Shown in pieces: positions 16,828 through 25,813 of a stretch of 64,000 nt of DNA. Source of the stretch: Rhodococcus sp. WMMA185. GTDB lineage: Bacteria > Actinomycetota > Actinomycetes > Mycobacteriales > Mycobacteriaceae. The position numbers and the translations under genes are program-made. The stretch lies in NCBI RefSeq assembly GCF_001767395.1, contig NZ_CP017014.1:4047012-4111011 (forward strand), read 5' to 3'. The stretch's first letter is position 1. Every line of letters begins with the position of its first letter. The notes under the pieces were generated by a model. The model had not been told where the DNA came from and ran no database searches. It worked only from the letters and a program-made list of their open reading frames with translations.

Positions 16828-17463
16828 TCAGATCGGACGTGTCACCTTGTCCAGCAAGAATTCGATACCCTGCCGGACATCTGACTCGTTTGATTTGCCG
16901 GCAAGATGGTTCATCACCGCGTGCATGAAGAGCCCGTCGAACAGTGAATACGTGAGAGCGGAGTTCAGCGTCGGCTCGCGCTCGCTCAGTTCGCTGTATC
17001 GGACCACGACTCTGAAGATCATGTCCTCGATGCTCTGGTCGAGTTCGGCGACATCCATGGCGAGGGCGCTCTCGAACATTGCCTGGGTTCGAATGTCGTA
17101 CCACAGCCGCTGCATACTGGCTTCCTCGAGCATCGTCGAAACGACTGCGCTGCTGAAGGACTCACGCAACTCTCGAGCGGTCTCGCTGTCGCGGACGAGT
17201 CCGTCGTACCGCGAGAGGCAACGGGTCTTGTAGCGCCTCACGCAGTAGGTGATCAGTTCCGCCTTGTCGTGAAAGTAGTAGTGCAGCGCGCCGTGCGTGA
17301 AGTTCGACCTATCGGCGATGTCGCGCAGACCCGTCCGCGCATACCCTTGCTCCGCCAAGGCCTCGAGCGCGGCATCGGCAAGCTGCATGCGGCGATCCTC
17401 GAACTTGTCGACCGGCCGCTTGCGAGCGCGACCAGGCGATCCCCCCAGCGTTTTCCTCATCAA
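16828..17463 (-). CDS. TetR family transcriptional regulator
   Basis: 211 aa. Residues about 25-75 hold the HTH: ADAALEALAEQGYARTGLRDIA followed by NFTHGALHYYFHDKAELITY, the typical TetR recognition helix region. The C-terminal half is a helical ligand domain (YSLFDGLFMHAVMNHLAG). It is divergent from the SDR gene, with about 260 bp of shared regulatory DNA that contains short dyads and a good promoter, so it probably represses that operon in response to a substrate or acyl-CoA. Confidence 0.88.
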   Translation of the reverse strand: MMRKTLGGSPGRARKRPVDKFEDRRMQLADAALEALAEQGYARTGLRDIADRSNFTHGALHYYFHDKAELITYCVRRYKTRCLSRYDGLVRDSETARELRESFSSAVVSTMLEEASMQRLWYDIRTQAMFESALAMDVAELDQSIEDMIFRVVVRYSELSEREPTLNSALTYSLFDGLFMHAVMNHLAGKSNESDVRQGIEFLLDKVTRPI

Positions 17464-17603
17464 ATCAACCTTTGGATTCGTATCGATCGGTCACGACGAC
17501 CAGCATGGCCGCACGTGGGAATCCGAAGCGGCCGCAGTTACAGCTACAGCCTATCCGACGATCTTGACGGTTGTCTCAACTTTGCTGGACAGTCGTCGCC
17601 AAA

Positions 17604-17657
17604 TGTCATGACAAGTGTCCTAATTTCTCTTGACAGTCGTTCAGATCGGAATAGAGT
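17604..17657 (+). promoter_or_regulatory. Promoter and dyad upstream of the SDR-DUF5938 genes
   Basis: TTGACA at 17630-17635 and TAGAGT at 17652-17657 are separated by 16 bp, a good sigma-70-type promoter about 70 bp before the SDR start. The 10-bp palindrome TGTCATGACA lies just upstream at 17604-17613, and GACAGTCGT occurs both at about 17588 and within the -35 region. TetR binding here is plausible but not shown. Confidence 0.5.
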
Positions 17658-17726
17658 GATCTACGTCGCAATGGTGGCGCGGCAAGAACGCCCCGCCACA
17701 CCCGATCCTCCAAGGAGGGCATCGAC

Positions 17727-18530
17727 GTGACTCGATTCGACCTATCAGGAAAGAAAGCTCTGGTCACTGGGGGTGCCCAAGGATTGGGAGAGGGCTTCGC
17801 CCTCGCCCTCGCCGAGGCGGGTGCCGACGTTGTCGTCAGTGACGTACAGGACGACCGCGGTAAGGAGTCCGCCGCGCGGCTCGCGAAGGTAGGCAGACGC
17901 ACCGGATTCGTACATCACGACGTAACCGTGGAAGACGACTGGAAGAACGCGGTCGCCACGACGATCGACCTGTTGGGCGGCCTTGATGTCCTTGTCAACA
18001 ACGCGGGTTCGGAGATCACCGGCCTGCTGGCAGCCTTCGATCCCGACGACTGGCGTCGGATGTTCGACATCAATGTCGTCGGCACCGGCCTGGGTATAAA
18101 ACACGCCTTCGCGGCGATGTCGCCTGGAGGACCGGCAGGTGCGGGCGGGGTCGTGATCAACGTGTCCTCGGTGGCCGCAACCATCGCATATCCCGCACTC
18201 GCCGGTTATTCGGCGTCGAAGTCTGCGGTCGATCGGCTCACTCGTGTAGCGGCTCGCGAATCCGGTCAGCTCGGTTACGGGGTGCGCGTGAACTGCATCT
18301 ACCCCGGTCTCGTGCCGACAGAGATGGGTAACCGGCTCGCGGGCGACATGGTCGAGATCGGATTGGGGGAGTCCGTTGAACACGTAGTGGGCAATGTGGT
18401 CGAGCAGACGCCGTCGGGTCGGCTCGGTGCGGTAGACGATATGACCGGTGCAGTGGTGTTCCTTGCCTCCGATGCCGCTGCGTTCGTCAACGGGGCAGGC
18501 CTACCCGTCGACGGTGGCATGGGCATGTAG
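17727..18530 (+). CDS. Short-chain dehydrogenase/reductase
   Basis: 267 aa classical SDR. VTGGAQGLGEGFALALAEAG is the NAD(P) loop, VLVNNAGSE the structural NNAG, VINVSSVAATIAYPALAGYS the catalytic Ser and Tyr region, with YSASKSA completing Tyr-x3-Lys. The C-terminal ending PVDGGMGM is standard. The GTG start at 17727 has a strong AAGGAGGG site at 17712-17719. Its neighbours (a saccharopine-dehydrogenase-like protein and an acyl-CoA ligase) suggest oxidation of a hydroxyacid or alcohol intermediate before CoA activation; that is inference. Confidence 0.88.
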   Translation: MTRFDLSGKKALVTGGAQGLGEGFALALAEAGADVVVSDVQDDRGKESAARLAKVGRRTGFVHHDVTVEDDWKNAVATTIDLLGGLDVLVNNAGSEITGLLAAFDPDDWRRMFDINVVGTGLGIKHAFAAMSPGGPAGAGGVVINVSSVAATIAYPALAGYSASKSAVDRLTRVAARESGQLGYGVRVNCIYPGLVPTEMGNRLAGDMVEIGLGESVEHVVGNVVEQTPSGRLGAVDDMTGAVVFLASDAAAFVNGAGLPVDGGMGM

Positions 18531-18582
18531 CGAACTCGCCGCTTTCCGGCCACACCTCTGCTCTCTTCGAAAAGGATCTTCC

Positions 18583-19701
18583 ATGACTACGAAACCAGTT
18601 GTCGTATACGGCGCTTCCGGGTACACGGGCCGTCTCGTATGCGAGTACCTGCGCGAGTACAACATTCCCTTCGTTGCTGCCGGGCGCGATGCCAACCGGA
18701 TAAAGGAAGCGCTTCTCCAGGTACCCGGCGTCGACAGCATCGAACACGACATCGTCGAGGTCGAACACACTCCAGCCGCGCTGACGGAGTTGTTTACCGG
18801 GGCCCGTGTTGTCTGCAACATGGTCGGCCCGTTCATCAAGTACGGACCCACAGCCGTCGAGGCATCCCTCGCGGCCGGATGCCACTACACCGACACCACC
18901 GGTGAGCAGAACTGGGTCATGCACGCTCAGGAGAACTGGGGCGCGCAGTACCAGGAGAAGGGCCTGCTGCTGTCCCCCGGCATCGCGCACATGTACACCA
19001 CCAGCGAGATTGCCGCGAACATCTGCCTCGAGGCCCCCGGACTGGACTCGCTGGACATCGTGTCTATGTTCAACGGCTTCCCCACCTATGCCTCGACGCA
19101 GACGATCTTTCACACGCTGAACTCCGACTGGTACTACCTGTCGCAGAACCAGTATGTGGAATGGGACCGCAACGCGCGCTTCCAGGTGAGTTTGCCCGGT
19201 CAGCACGACACTGCCATCGCCCTGCCCTGGGGTGGGATGTCACATCCGGTGTGGTTCAAAGATGATCCGCGCGTCGCCAACTGCCGGGCGATCGGTGGGG
19301 TGACCGACCCGTCCGTGATGGAGAACGCCATCGCCACACGCACCATGATCGACGAGAAGATCAAGTCACTGCCTCGCGAAGAGCAAGACGCGGCATTGTC
19401 CGAGATCGCGTCATCGGTACAGGCGGGAATGCCTCCGCGGGAGAATCCGCGAATCAACAAGTCCATCGACTCGGTCCACGCTTCGGGTCCTTTGGCGCGG
19501 GCGCACGTAGTCATCCACGGAAACTGCAACTACAAGCAGACGGGGTTGCTGCAGGCATACACCGCTTATTCGCTGCTGCGGCAGCCGCCGCGGCGTGCAG
19601 GATTCGCATCTGCATGCCAGGCTTTCGGCCACCGTGAATTGTTCAACGTCCTACGTAGCTTCGGCCTCGTACTCGAGCCCGTTGTCACCGTGCACTCCTG
19701 A
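18583..19701 (+). CDS. Saccharopine dehydrogenase-like NAD(P)-binding protein (DUF5938 type)
   Basis: 372 aa. The N-terminus VVVYGASGYTGRLVCEYL is a Rossmann fold close to that of saccharopine dehydrogenases and trans-acting enoyl reductases, and VCNMVGPFIKYGPTAVEASL plus CHYTDTTGEQNW are conserved downstream elements of the same superfamily. The C-terminal two thirds belong to a group of unknown function (DUF5938, assigned from memory). Start ATG at 18583 with AAAAGGA upstream. It follows the SDR by about 50 bp and probably shares its promoter. A reductase acting on an acyl or imine substrate is plausible. Confidence 0.75.
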   Translation: MTTKPVVVYGASGYTGRLVCEYLREYNIPFVAAGRDANRIKEALLQVPGVDSIEHDIVEVEHTPAALTELFTGARVVCNMVGPFIKYGPTAVEASLAAGCHYTDTTGEQNWVMHAQENWGAQYQEKGLLLSPGIAHMYTTSEIAANICLEAPGLDSLDIVSMFNGFPTYASTQTIFHTLNSDWYYLSQNQYVEWDRNARFQVSLPGQHDTAIALPWGGMSHPVWFKDDPRVANCRAIGGVTDPSVMENAIATRTMIDEKIKSLPREEQDAALSEIASSVQAGMPPRENPRINKSIDSVHASGPLARAHVVIHGNCNYKQTGLLQAYTAYSLLRQPPRRAGFASACQAFGHRELFNVLRSFGLVLEPVVTVHS

Positions 19702-19717
19702 TCCGAGGCCAACACTC

Positions 19718-19757
19718 CCCGCGGGCGTGGCCGGGATCGTGCCGTCACGCCCGCGGG
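19718..19757 (+). terminator. Hairpin with 12-bp perfect stem after the DUF5938-type gene
   Basis: Arms 19718-19729 and 19746-19757 (CCCGCGGGCGTG and its complement) enclose a 16-bp loop. There is no T-run, so it may act as a stem-only terminator or processing/stability element, as is common in high-GC actinobacteria. It sits 16 bp after the stop codon. Confidence 0.5.
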
Positions 19758-19764
19758 TCATCCA

Positions 19765-19809
19765 AGCCGAATCCCATACAGCCGAATCCCATACAGCCGA
19801 ATCCCATAC
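19765..19809 (+). repeat. Three perfect 15-bp tandem repeats
   Basis: AGCCGAATCCCATAC occurs three times in direct succession, immediately after the hairpin and about 80 bp before the acyl-CoA ligase start. The copies are identical, which points to recent slippage or a repeated protein-binding site in the ligase promoter region. Confidence 0.75.
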
Positions 19810-19887
19810 AAAGGATGTGGAACATCTTTCGTTCTAGTGCTTTTCGCTCGAGTCGCATCATCGCAGCCTGAATTGAGGACCACCACC

Positions 19888-21354
19888 ATGAGTTGGCCAA
19901 CACTGCCGGACGATCGCGCACGCACCAATCGCGATGGTGCGTGTATCGCCGACGAGAGGATCACTCTGTCCAACGGAGACTTCGCCGATCGCGTCCGCGC
20001 CGCAGCTGCGCAATTGAGAAGCCTAGGGGTGGGACCGGGCTCCGTCGTGGCGGTTCAGCTGGTGAACAGGGTGGAGTTGGTGGTCCTCCTGTTTGCCGCG
20101 TGGCGGCTCGGCGCGGCTGTCACTCCCGTCAACCCCAATCTGACGGACTTCGAGACCGCTCACCAGTTGCGCGACGCCGGAGCCGCGGTGCTGGTGAGCG
20201 ACGACCGGCCCGCACCGGATTTCGAGGGACGATACCTCGGTGTCGGTGACCTGGCGACCGGCATCGATACCGGCGCTGTGGCCGAGGACTCCGTGCACGA
20301 CCCCGATCCGCACGAGCTGGCCCTGCTGATCTACACCAGCGGCACTACCGGCTCACCCAAGGGCGTCATGCTCACTCACGCCAATCTGACCGCGATGTGT
20401 GAAAGCGTCGTCGCGGCGCTCGACATCACCTCAGAGGATCATTGCCTGCTGGTTCTGCCCCTGTTCCACGCCAATGCCATCATCCTGAGCACGCTCACTC
20501 CCCTTTCGGTCGGCGCCAGCACCACCATCGCGGTCAAGTTCTCCGTCGACACCTTCTTCGATCTGGTCGAAAAGCACCGTCCTACATATTTTTCCGGGGT
20601 TCCCACGGTGTATGCGATGCTCGACGCTGTGGACAAGAAAGCCAGGCCGGACACGTCTTCGATACGCCTGGCCATCGGTGGCGCCGCGCCGATGCCTGCC
20701 GAGTTGATCGAACGTATCGAGACCCGGTACGGGTTTCCGCTGATGGAGGGCTACGGCCTGTCCGAGGGAACTTGCGCCACCACCCTCAACCCACCCGCTG
20801 GTCCCCGCAAACCCGGCAGCGTAGGGATTCCGCTGCCGGGCCAGCAGGTGCGGATCGTCGGCAAGGGCGGAGCCGTTCTACCGCAGGGCGAGACGGGGGA
20901 AGTCGTCATCAGCGGGCCGAATGTGATGGCCGGATACCTGGGGAAGCCGGAAGAGACCGCGAAGACCCTGGTCGACGGGTGGCTGCACACCGGGGACGTC
21001 GGATACTTCGACGAGGACGGCTATCTTGTGCTGGTCGACCGCATCAAGGACATGATCATCCGAGGCGGAGAAAACCTGTACCCGAAGGAAATCGAGACAG
21101 CGCTCTACCGCCACGAGGACGTCCTCGAGGCCGCGGTGATCGGGCGGCCAGATCCGGTCTACGGCGAAGTCCCGGTCGCCTACGTGGCCCTACGACCCGG
21201 GTCCACGCTCACCGTAGACAACCTGTTCGACGTGTGCCGACAGTCGTTGTCGAAGTTCAAGCTTCCGGTGGATATCATCACCCGCGAAGCACTGCCGAAG
21301 AACGCTGTCGGCAAGCTCGACAAGCCTGCCCTTCGAGCCGAGAGCCGATCCTGA
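19888..21354 (+). CDS. Acyl-CoA synthetase / AMP-dependent ligase
   Basis: 488 aa ANL-superfamily enzyme. LLIYTSGTTGSPKGVMLTH (about residue 148) is the P-loop-like AMP-binding motif; GYGLSEGTC, GWLHTGDVGYFDEDG and KDMIIRGGENLYPKEIE follow in order, and the catalytic Lys is in PKNAVGKLDK near the C-terminus. It adenylates a carboxylic acid and forms the CoA thioester. The ATG at 19888 is chosen since it begins the typical N-terminal domain; a start at 19837 would add 17 residues without clear similarity. The substrate is not evident; short branched or aromatic acids are possible. Confidence 0.88.
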   Translation: MSWPTLPDDRARTNRDGACIADERITLSNGDFADRVRAAAAQLRSLGVGPGSVVAVQLVNRVELVVLLFAAWRLGAAVTPVNPNLTDFETAHQLRDAGAAVLVSDDRPAPDFEGRYLGVGDLATGIDTGAVAEDSVHDPDPHELALLIYTSGTTGSPKGVMLTHANLTAMCESVVAALDITSEDHCLLVLPLFHANAIILSTLTPLSVGASTTIAVKFSVDTFFDLVEKHRPTYFSGVPTVYAMLDAVDKKARPDTSSIRLAIGGAAPMPAELIERIETRYGFPLMEGYGLSEGTCATTLNPPAGPRKPGSVGIPLPGQQVRIVGKGGAVLPQGETGEVVISGPNVMAGYLGKPEETAKTLVDGWLHTGDVGYFDEDGYLVLVDRIKDMIIRGGENLYPKEIETALYRHEDVLEAAVIGRPDPVYGEVPVAYVALRPGSTLTVDNLFDVCRQSLSKFKLPVDIITREALPKNAVGKLDKPALRAESRS

Positions 21355-21365
21355 GCCGATCGGCG

Positions 21366-21560
21366 TTAGCCGAACCGGGCCACGAATCGCTTCTGCCATG
21401 GTGTCTCGACGGCTCTGAGTGAGTAGTTGTCGCGGACGTAGTCGACAGCCTGGTCGGATGGTATTCCATCGAGCACCGGGAGTCAGACGCCCAGACGGAA
21501 GGTGTACCACCCCGCGTGTCTCTGCGGCCCAAGTCTCGTGCGGCACTTGACGTCCTTTCC
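21366..21560 (-). pseudogene. Decayed unrecognised gene with an in-frame stop
   Basis: In the 560-bp gap after the ligase, one minus-strand frame looks coding on both sides of a TGA at 21483-21485. Upstream of it the frame reads VGKDVKCRTRLGPQRHAGWY and TFRLGV; downstream it reads IPSDQAVDYVRDNYSLRAVE and TPWQKRFVARFG and ends at TAA 21366-21368. The conserved look of both halves suggests a small gene inactivated by a nonsense mutation or the remnant of a longer one. No start with a ribosome site is visible. Family not recognised. The rest of the gap, to 21916, holds nothing I can identify. Confidence 0.4.
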
Positions 21561-21916
21561 AACTCGGTTCCGAGGGATCTGAGGTATCCGAAACGAACCT
21601 ATGGGACCCCGCGTCCAGCGTGCGCATACCGACCATTACGATGACGGTCTCACATGCGGTTGGGCGGGGGATCTCGCGATACTGGCGGCCTTGTCGTCGA
21701 GGGGACCAGGGGGGCGATCATGCGCGCGTGCGACGCGAACTCGACTGCAGCGTTCCGGGCACAGCCGCGTTTCGATCCTGTGTTCTCGATTCTGTGGGCT
21801 TCGCCGCAGCCTGTTCGATGCCGCCATCCTCCACTTCCGTCGTCAGACCGACGGGCCTCACGTTCTCACCAAGAACGGCCTGACAGCAGATTCGTCCATC
21901 GAAGGGGAAACCATAT

Positions 21917-23056
21917 ATGGCCAAGCATCGAAAGCAGTCCAAGTTCGCCAGGAATGCGGGAACCACCGCAGTCAGCACGGCGGTCATCGTCGCTGCGTGC
22001 GGCGGTGTCGCGAACGCTGAACCGTCACAGGCCGGTGTTTCACCCGCCGTGTCGCAGCCCGGCGTCGAGGCTGCCCCGTCGCAGCCCGGCGTCGCGCCCT
22101 CGAAGAAGACCTGGATTCCGGTTCCGGCCCAGTACCAGCAGGAGTCGAAGCCGCTCGCCAACTGGGACTACGAGTCGAACGAGTACGTCGCCCCCACCTA
22201 CGAGGAGGACGTCTACGTCGCCCCGGTCGACTACTCGCAGCTGCACCTGCCGGTGCAGCTCCAGGAGTTCACCGCGCCGATCCAGGCTCCGGAAGACAAG
22301 GTCCGCATTGGCCGGTACATCGCTGACCGTCCGAACTGGATGACCGAGGACACCGCCGAGCGCACCAACAACCAGACCGCCGTGATCGAGGCGCAGGTCA
22401 CCGACTTCTGGCGCTCGACCGGCCTCGAAACCGACGAGGCGGAGCGTCTCGCGGCCGCGCAGGTCGGCGGCGCCGTGGTCGGAGCAGTGACCGGGGCAGT
22501 GGGTGCGGCAGCGATCCCGGCTTTTGCCGGCGCCATGATCGGCGGGACGATCGGCGGCACGAGTGCTGCCTTCCTCTTCCAGGGTGTTCCCTTGCCGTTC
22601 GTTTTCGTCCCGGCCGGTACGGTCGGCACGCTCACGGGCGGGGCCATCGGCGCCGCAGCCCTGGGTGTCCCGGCAGCGGTTATCGGGGGTATCGGCGGCG
22701 TCCAGGCCGGGCTCGAAGCGGCAAACGCATACGGTGCCGGCGACCTGGGTGAGCCGATGGATACCGTGATCCCGGACGTCGACCAGGCTGCCATCACCGC
22801 CCAGACCGAGGCGACCCTCGCCGACTGGGAAGCCAACCCTGTGGGCGCCGCCGCCGCCAACGCGGTTCGCGACATGGTTGCCTCCGCCCCGGCCGTGGAC
22901 CAGCAGATCCGCGATGCGGTGTCGTCGCTGCCCGGTGGTGAAGGAGCTATCGAAGCCTTCGACCAGGCCGTGGCCCAGTTCCACGAGGACATGGCCGTCC
23001 CGGCCTTGCCGATCGGCATGATCGCCGAAGCGATCAATGAGGGAATCCAGGTGTAG
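21917..23056 (+). CDS. Secreted Ala/Gly-rich protein ('insoluble domain protein'-like)
   Basis: 379 aa exported protein. A basic N-terminus and hydrophobic stretch (about residues 15-34) end in VANA-EPSQ; an alternative lipobox VAAC at residue 28 would make it a lipoprotein. Residues 35-62 contain degenerate PSQPGV-type repeats, residues 65-160 are Tyr/Pro-rich and polar, and about 175-275 form a very hydrophobic glycine-zipper-like region (AGAMIGGTIGGTSAAFLFQG, GGAIGAAALGVPAAVIGGIG). This combination occurs in rhodococcal surface proteins of unknown role. It is monocistronic with a strong terminator, and likely abundant and envelope-associated. Confidence 0.7.
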   Translation: MAKHRKQSKFARNAGTTAVSTAVIVAACGGVANAEPSQAGVSPAVSQPGVEAAPSQPGVAPSKKTWIPVPAQYQQESKPLANWDYESNEYVAPTYEEDVYVAPVDYSQLHLPVQLQEFTAPIQAPEDKVRIGRYIADRPNWMTEDTAERTNNQTAVIEAQVTDFWRSTGLETDEAERLAAAQVGGAVVGAVTGAVGAAAIPAFAGAMIGGTIGGTSAAFLFQGVPLPFVFVPAGTVGTLTGGAIGAAALGVPAAVIGGIGGVQAGLEAANAYGAGDLGEPMDTVIPDVDQAAITAQTEATLADWEANPVGAAAANAVRDMVASAPAVDQQIRDAVSSLPGGEGAIEAFDQAVAQFHEDMAVPALPIGMIAEAINEGIQV

Positions 23057-23092
23057 CTCACTGGCGACCTAGCTTCTAGGACACCGCTTCTT

Positions 23093-23131
23093 CCAGAACA
23101 CCGGGCAGGGATTGATTGCCCGGTGTTCTGG
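23093..23131 (+). terminator. Intrinsic-type terminator, 15-bp perfect stem
   Basis: Left arm 23093-23107 and right arm 23117-23131 are perfect complements with a 9-base loop, followed by CGTTTCGG rather than a clean T-run. It begins 37 bp after the stop of the secreted protein gene and should end that transcript. Confidence 0.8.
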
Positions 23132-23211
23132 CGTTTCGGCGTAAATTCTTGGGGACGAATTCTCGAGGGCGAAACAGTGCGGTGCATCCGAGGCGGCGCA
23201 ACACTGGAGTC

Positions 23212-24234
23212 ATGGATGCCGACAGCCCGATGGACCCTGCGCAGGCCCTGCGCGAGACGGCGTTCTGGCTCGAGCGTGCGCGGGCGGAATCTCATCGGAT
23301 CAAGGCCTATCGGCGAGCGGCGGACGTGATCGCCGGGTTGTCCGCCGAGCAGCGGGATCTTCGCCGGCGAACCGACAGCTGGGACGAGTTGCTGGGTATC
23401 GGACCGAAGACGGCGACGGTCATCAGGGAGTCGTACGGCGGAGTTCCCGCGTATCTTGCCCAACTTCGTGAGGCCGCGCAGCCCATCGGAAAGGGTGCGC
23501 TGCAAGAGGCGCTCAGGGGCGATCTGCACACACATTCGGACTGGTCCGATGGCGGCAGCCCCATCGAAGAGATGATGCGTACCGCTGCTGCTATCGGCCA
23601 CGAATACTGTGCTCTCACAGACCATTCGCCGCGTCTGACAGTTGCCAACGGATTGTCCGCGCAGCGTCTGCGGTCCCAGCTCGACGTTATCGCCCGTCTG
23701 AACGAGGAACTCGCGCCGCTGCGCATCCTCACCGGAATCGAGGTCGACATCTTGGACGACGGTTCCCTCGACCAGGACCCGGATCTTCTGGATGAACTCG
23801 ACATCGTTGTCGCGAGCGTGCATTCGAAGCTGCGGGCCGAGCGTGGGGCCATGACGCGGCGGATGGTCGCAGCCGTGAGCAATCCCCTCGTCGATGTGCT
23901 CGGGCACTGCACCGGGCGTCTCGTCGAGGGTGCGCGCGGTACCCGGCCGGAGTCGACCTTCGATGCCGAGCAGGTGTTCACCGCCTGCCGCGACCACGGC
24001 ACGGCCGTCGAAATCAACAGCCGCCCCGAGCGCCGCGATCCGCCGAGTCGCCTGATCGATCTGGCCGTGGATCTCGGGTGCCTGTTCGCCATCGACACCG
24101 ACGCTCACGCTCCCGGGCAGCTGGCGTGGCACGGCTACGGGTGCGATCGGGCGATACGGTGCGGCGTCGAGGCCGAGCGAGTGGTCAACACGTGGCCGGC
24201 CGACGACCTACTCGAATGGGCGGGGTCGCGTTGA
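23212..24234 (+). CDS. HhH-PHP domain phosphoesterase (PolX-like C-terminal module)
   Basis: 340 aa. Residues about 1-90 contain a helix-hairpin-helix unit (DELLGIGPKTATVIRESYGG) like the N-terminal 8-kDa region of family X DNA polymerases. From residue about 103 a complete PHP metallophosphoesterase site follows: GDLHTHSDWSDGG, ALTDHS, TGIEVDIL, VASVHS, LGHCTGR and DTDAHAP, together supplying the trinuclear metal ligands. The polymerase palm domain of PolX is absent. Role: probably a nuclease or phosphatase acting on DNA ends; unproven. An internal ATG at 23230 is an alternative start. Confidence 0.82.
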   Translation: MDADSPMDPAQALRETAFWLERARAESHRIKAYRRAADVIAGLSAEQRDLRRRTDSWDELLGIGPKTATVIRESYGGVPAYLAQLREAAQPIGKGALQEALRGDLHTHSDWSDGGSPIEEMMRTAAAIGHEYCALTDHSPRLTVANGLSAQRLRSQLDVIARLNEELAPLRILTGIEVDILDDGSLDQDPDLLDELDIVVASVHSKLRAERGAMTRRMVAAVSNPLVDVLGHCTGRLVEGARGTRPESTFDAEQVFTACRDHGTAVEINSRPERRDPPSRLIDLAVDLGCLFAIDTDAHAPGQLAWHGYGCDRAIRCGVEAERVVNTWPADDLLEWAGSR

Positions 24235-24241
24235 CCTGGCC

Positions 24242-25759
24242 TCAGTTGACTTCGACCCAGTCGAGTGTGCGCTGTACTGCCTTTTGCCATCCGGCGTAAC
24301 CACTTTCGCGATCGCTGTCGCTCCACTGAGGGTGCCAGCGTCGGCTCTCGTTCCAGTTCTCCCGGAGTTCGTCGAGAGACTGCCAGAACCCGACAGCCAG
24401 CCCCGCCGCGTATGCGGCCCCGAGAGCCGTGGTTTCCGCGACTACGGGCCGGCTCACCGGAACCCCCAGAACGTCGGCCTGGATCTGCATACACAGATTG
24501 TTCGCGGTGACCCCGCCGTCGACCTTGAGCACCTCGAGCGGGACACCCGAGTCCTTGTACATCGCGTCGACCACGTCACGGCTCTGATAGCAGATCGCCT
24601 CGAGTGTAGCCCTGGCGATATGGGCGTTGTTGTTGAAGCGGGACAGTCCCACGATGGCGCCCCGCGCATCGGAGCGCCAGTACGGTGCGAAAAGGCCGGA
24701 GAAGGCGGGCACGAAGTACACCCCGCCGTTGTCTTCCACCTCCGCCGCCAGTGACTCACTCTGCGAGGCGCCCTGAATTATGCCCAACTGGTCGCGCAGC
24801 CACTGGACAGCCGAACCCGTGACCGCGATGGATCCCTCGAGCGCGTACACCGGATTCTGGTCGCCGAACTGATAGCAGACCGTGGTGAGCAATCCGTTGT
24901 CGGAGCGGACGAGTTTCTCACCGGTATTGAGCAACAAGAAATTTCCGGTGCCATAGGTGTTCTTGGCCTCCCCCGCCGTCAGGCATACCTGCCCGATCAT
25001 CGCGGCCTGCTGGTCGCCGACGTCCCCGGCCAGCGGAACCTCGGCACCGAGCGGACCGTGGGCGGTCGTGTGGCCGTACAGATCCGGGGCAGAGGACGGT
25101 CGGATCTCGGGGAGCATCTGCCGGGGAATATTGAAGAACGAGAGCAATTCGTCGTCCCAGTCAAGGGTTTCGAGATTCATGAGCATGGTGCGGCTGGCGT
25201 TGGTGACATCGGTGATGTGGACGCCACCGTCGACGCCTCCGGTCAGGTTCCACAGCAGCCAGGTATCGATGGTGCCGAAGATCGCCTCACCGCGGTCGGC
25301 CGCGGCGCGGACACCGTCGACATTGTCGAGGATCCACTGAACCTTGCCGCCCGAGAAGTAGGTTGCCGGCGGCAAACCCGCCTTTCGCCGGATGATCTGC
25401 CCGGCCTCCCCCTCGTCGAGAGCGGCCGCGATCCGGTCGGTGCGGGTGTCCTGCCAGACGATCGCGTTGTAGTACGGCCGCCCGTTCCGGCGGTCCCACA
25501 CCACCGCCGTCTCACGCTGGTTCGTGATCCCCAGAGCCGCCAGATCACCTGGGGTGATCCCGAATCGATTCATAGCTGTTTGCAGTACCGCCGAGGTGCG
25601 TTCCCAGATCTCCACCGGATTGTGTTCGACCCAACCCGGACGCGGCAGGATCTGCTCGTGTTCGAGTTGGTGGCGTGCGATCTCGTTTCCGCCGTGGTCG
25701 AAGACCATGAAGCGGGTGCTGGTCGTGCCCTGGTCGATGGCACCGACGAAATCAGGCAT
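24242..25759 (-). CDS. glpK: Glycerol kinase
   Basis: 505 aa, the usual length. The N-terminal [19 protein letters not shown] is the FGGY-kinase phosphate loop, and [20 protein letters not shown] carries glycerol-contacting Arg/Glu residues; [14 protein letters not shown] and [19 protein letters not shown] are the conserved later FGGY motifs. It phosphorylates glycerol to sn-glycerol 3-phosphate in the cytosol. It lies 54 bp downstream of the glycerol channel gene on the same strand, forming a glpFK operon. The third usual member, glpD, is not in the window. Confidence 0.95.
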   Translation of the reverse strand: MPDFVGAIDQGTTSTRFMVFDHGGNEIARHQLEHEQILPRPGWVEHNPVEIWERTSAVLQTAMNRFGITPGDLAALGITNQRETAVVWDRRNGRPYYNAIVWQDTRTDRIAAALDEGEAGQIIRRKAGLPPATYFSGGKVQWILDNVDGVRAAADRGEAIFGTIDTWLLWNLTGGVDGGVHITDVTNASRTMLMNLETLDWDDELLSFFNIPRQMLPEIRPSSAPDLYGHTTAHGPLGAEVPLAGDVGDQQAAMIGQVCLTAGEAKNTYGTGNFLLLNTGEKLVRSDNGLLTTVCYQFGDQNPVYALEGSIAVTGSAVQWLRDQLGIIQGASQSESLAAEVEDNGGVYFVPAFSGLFAPYWRSDARGAIVGLSRFNNNAHIARATLEAICYQSRDVVDAMYKDSGVPLEVLKVDGGVTANNLCMQIQADVLGVPVSRPVVAETTALGAAYAAGLAVGFWQSLDELRENWNESRRWHPQWSDSDRESGYAGWQKAVQRTLDWVEVN

Positions 25760-25813
25760 GGAGATTGGCCTTTCGGTTGCTGTAGATGTGCGGATTTGTT
25801 TGGGGCGCCTGGT

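Noticed and set aside
21483-21485. Selenocysteine recoding of the in-frame TGA in the fossil gene.
   Set aside because: No obvious SECIS-like hairpin and no start codon; simple decay explains it better.
22231-24132. A 633-codon minus-strand frame opposite the secreted protein and PHP genes.
   Set aside because: It spans two well-supported plus-strand genes and has a composition typical of antisense high-GC frames.
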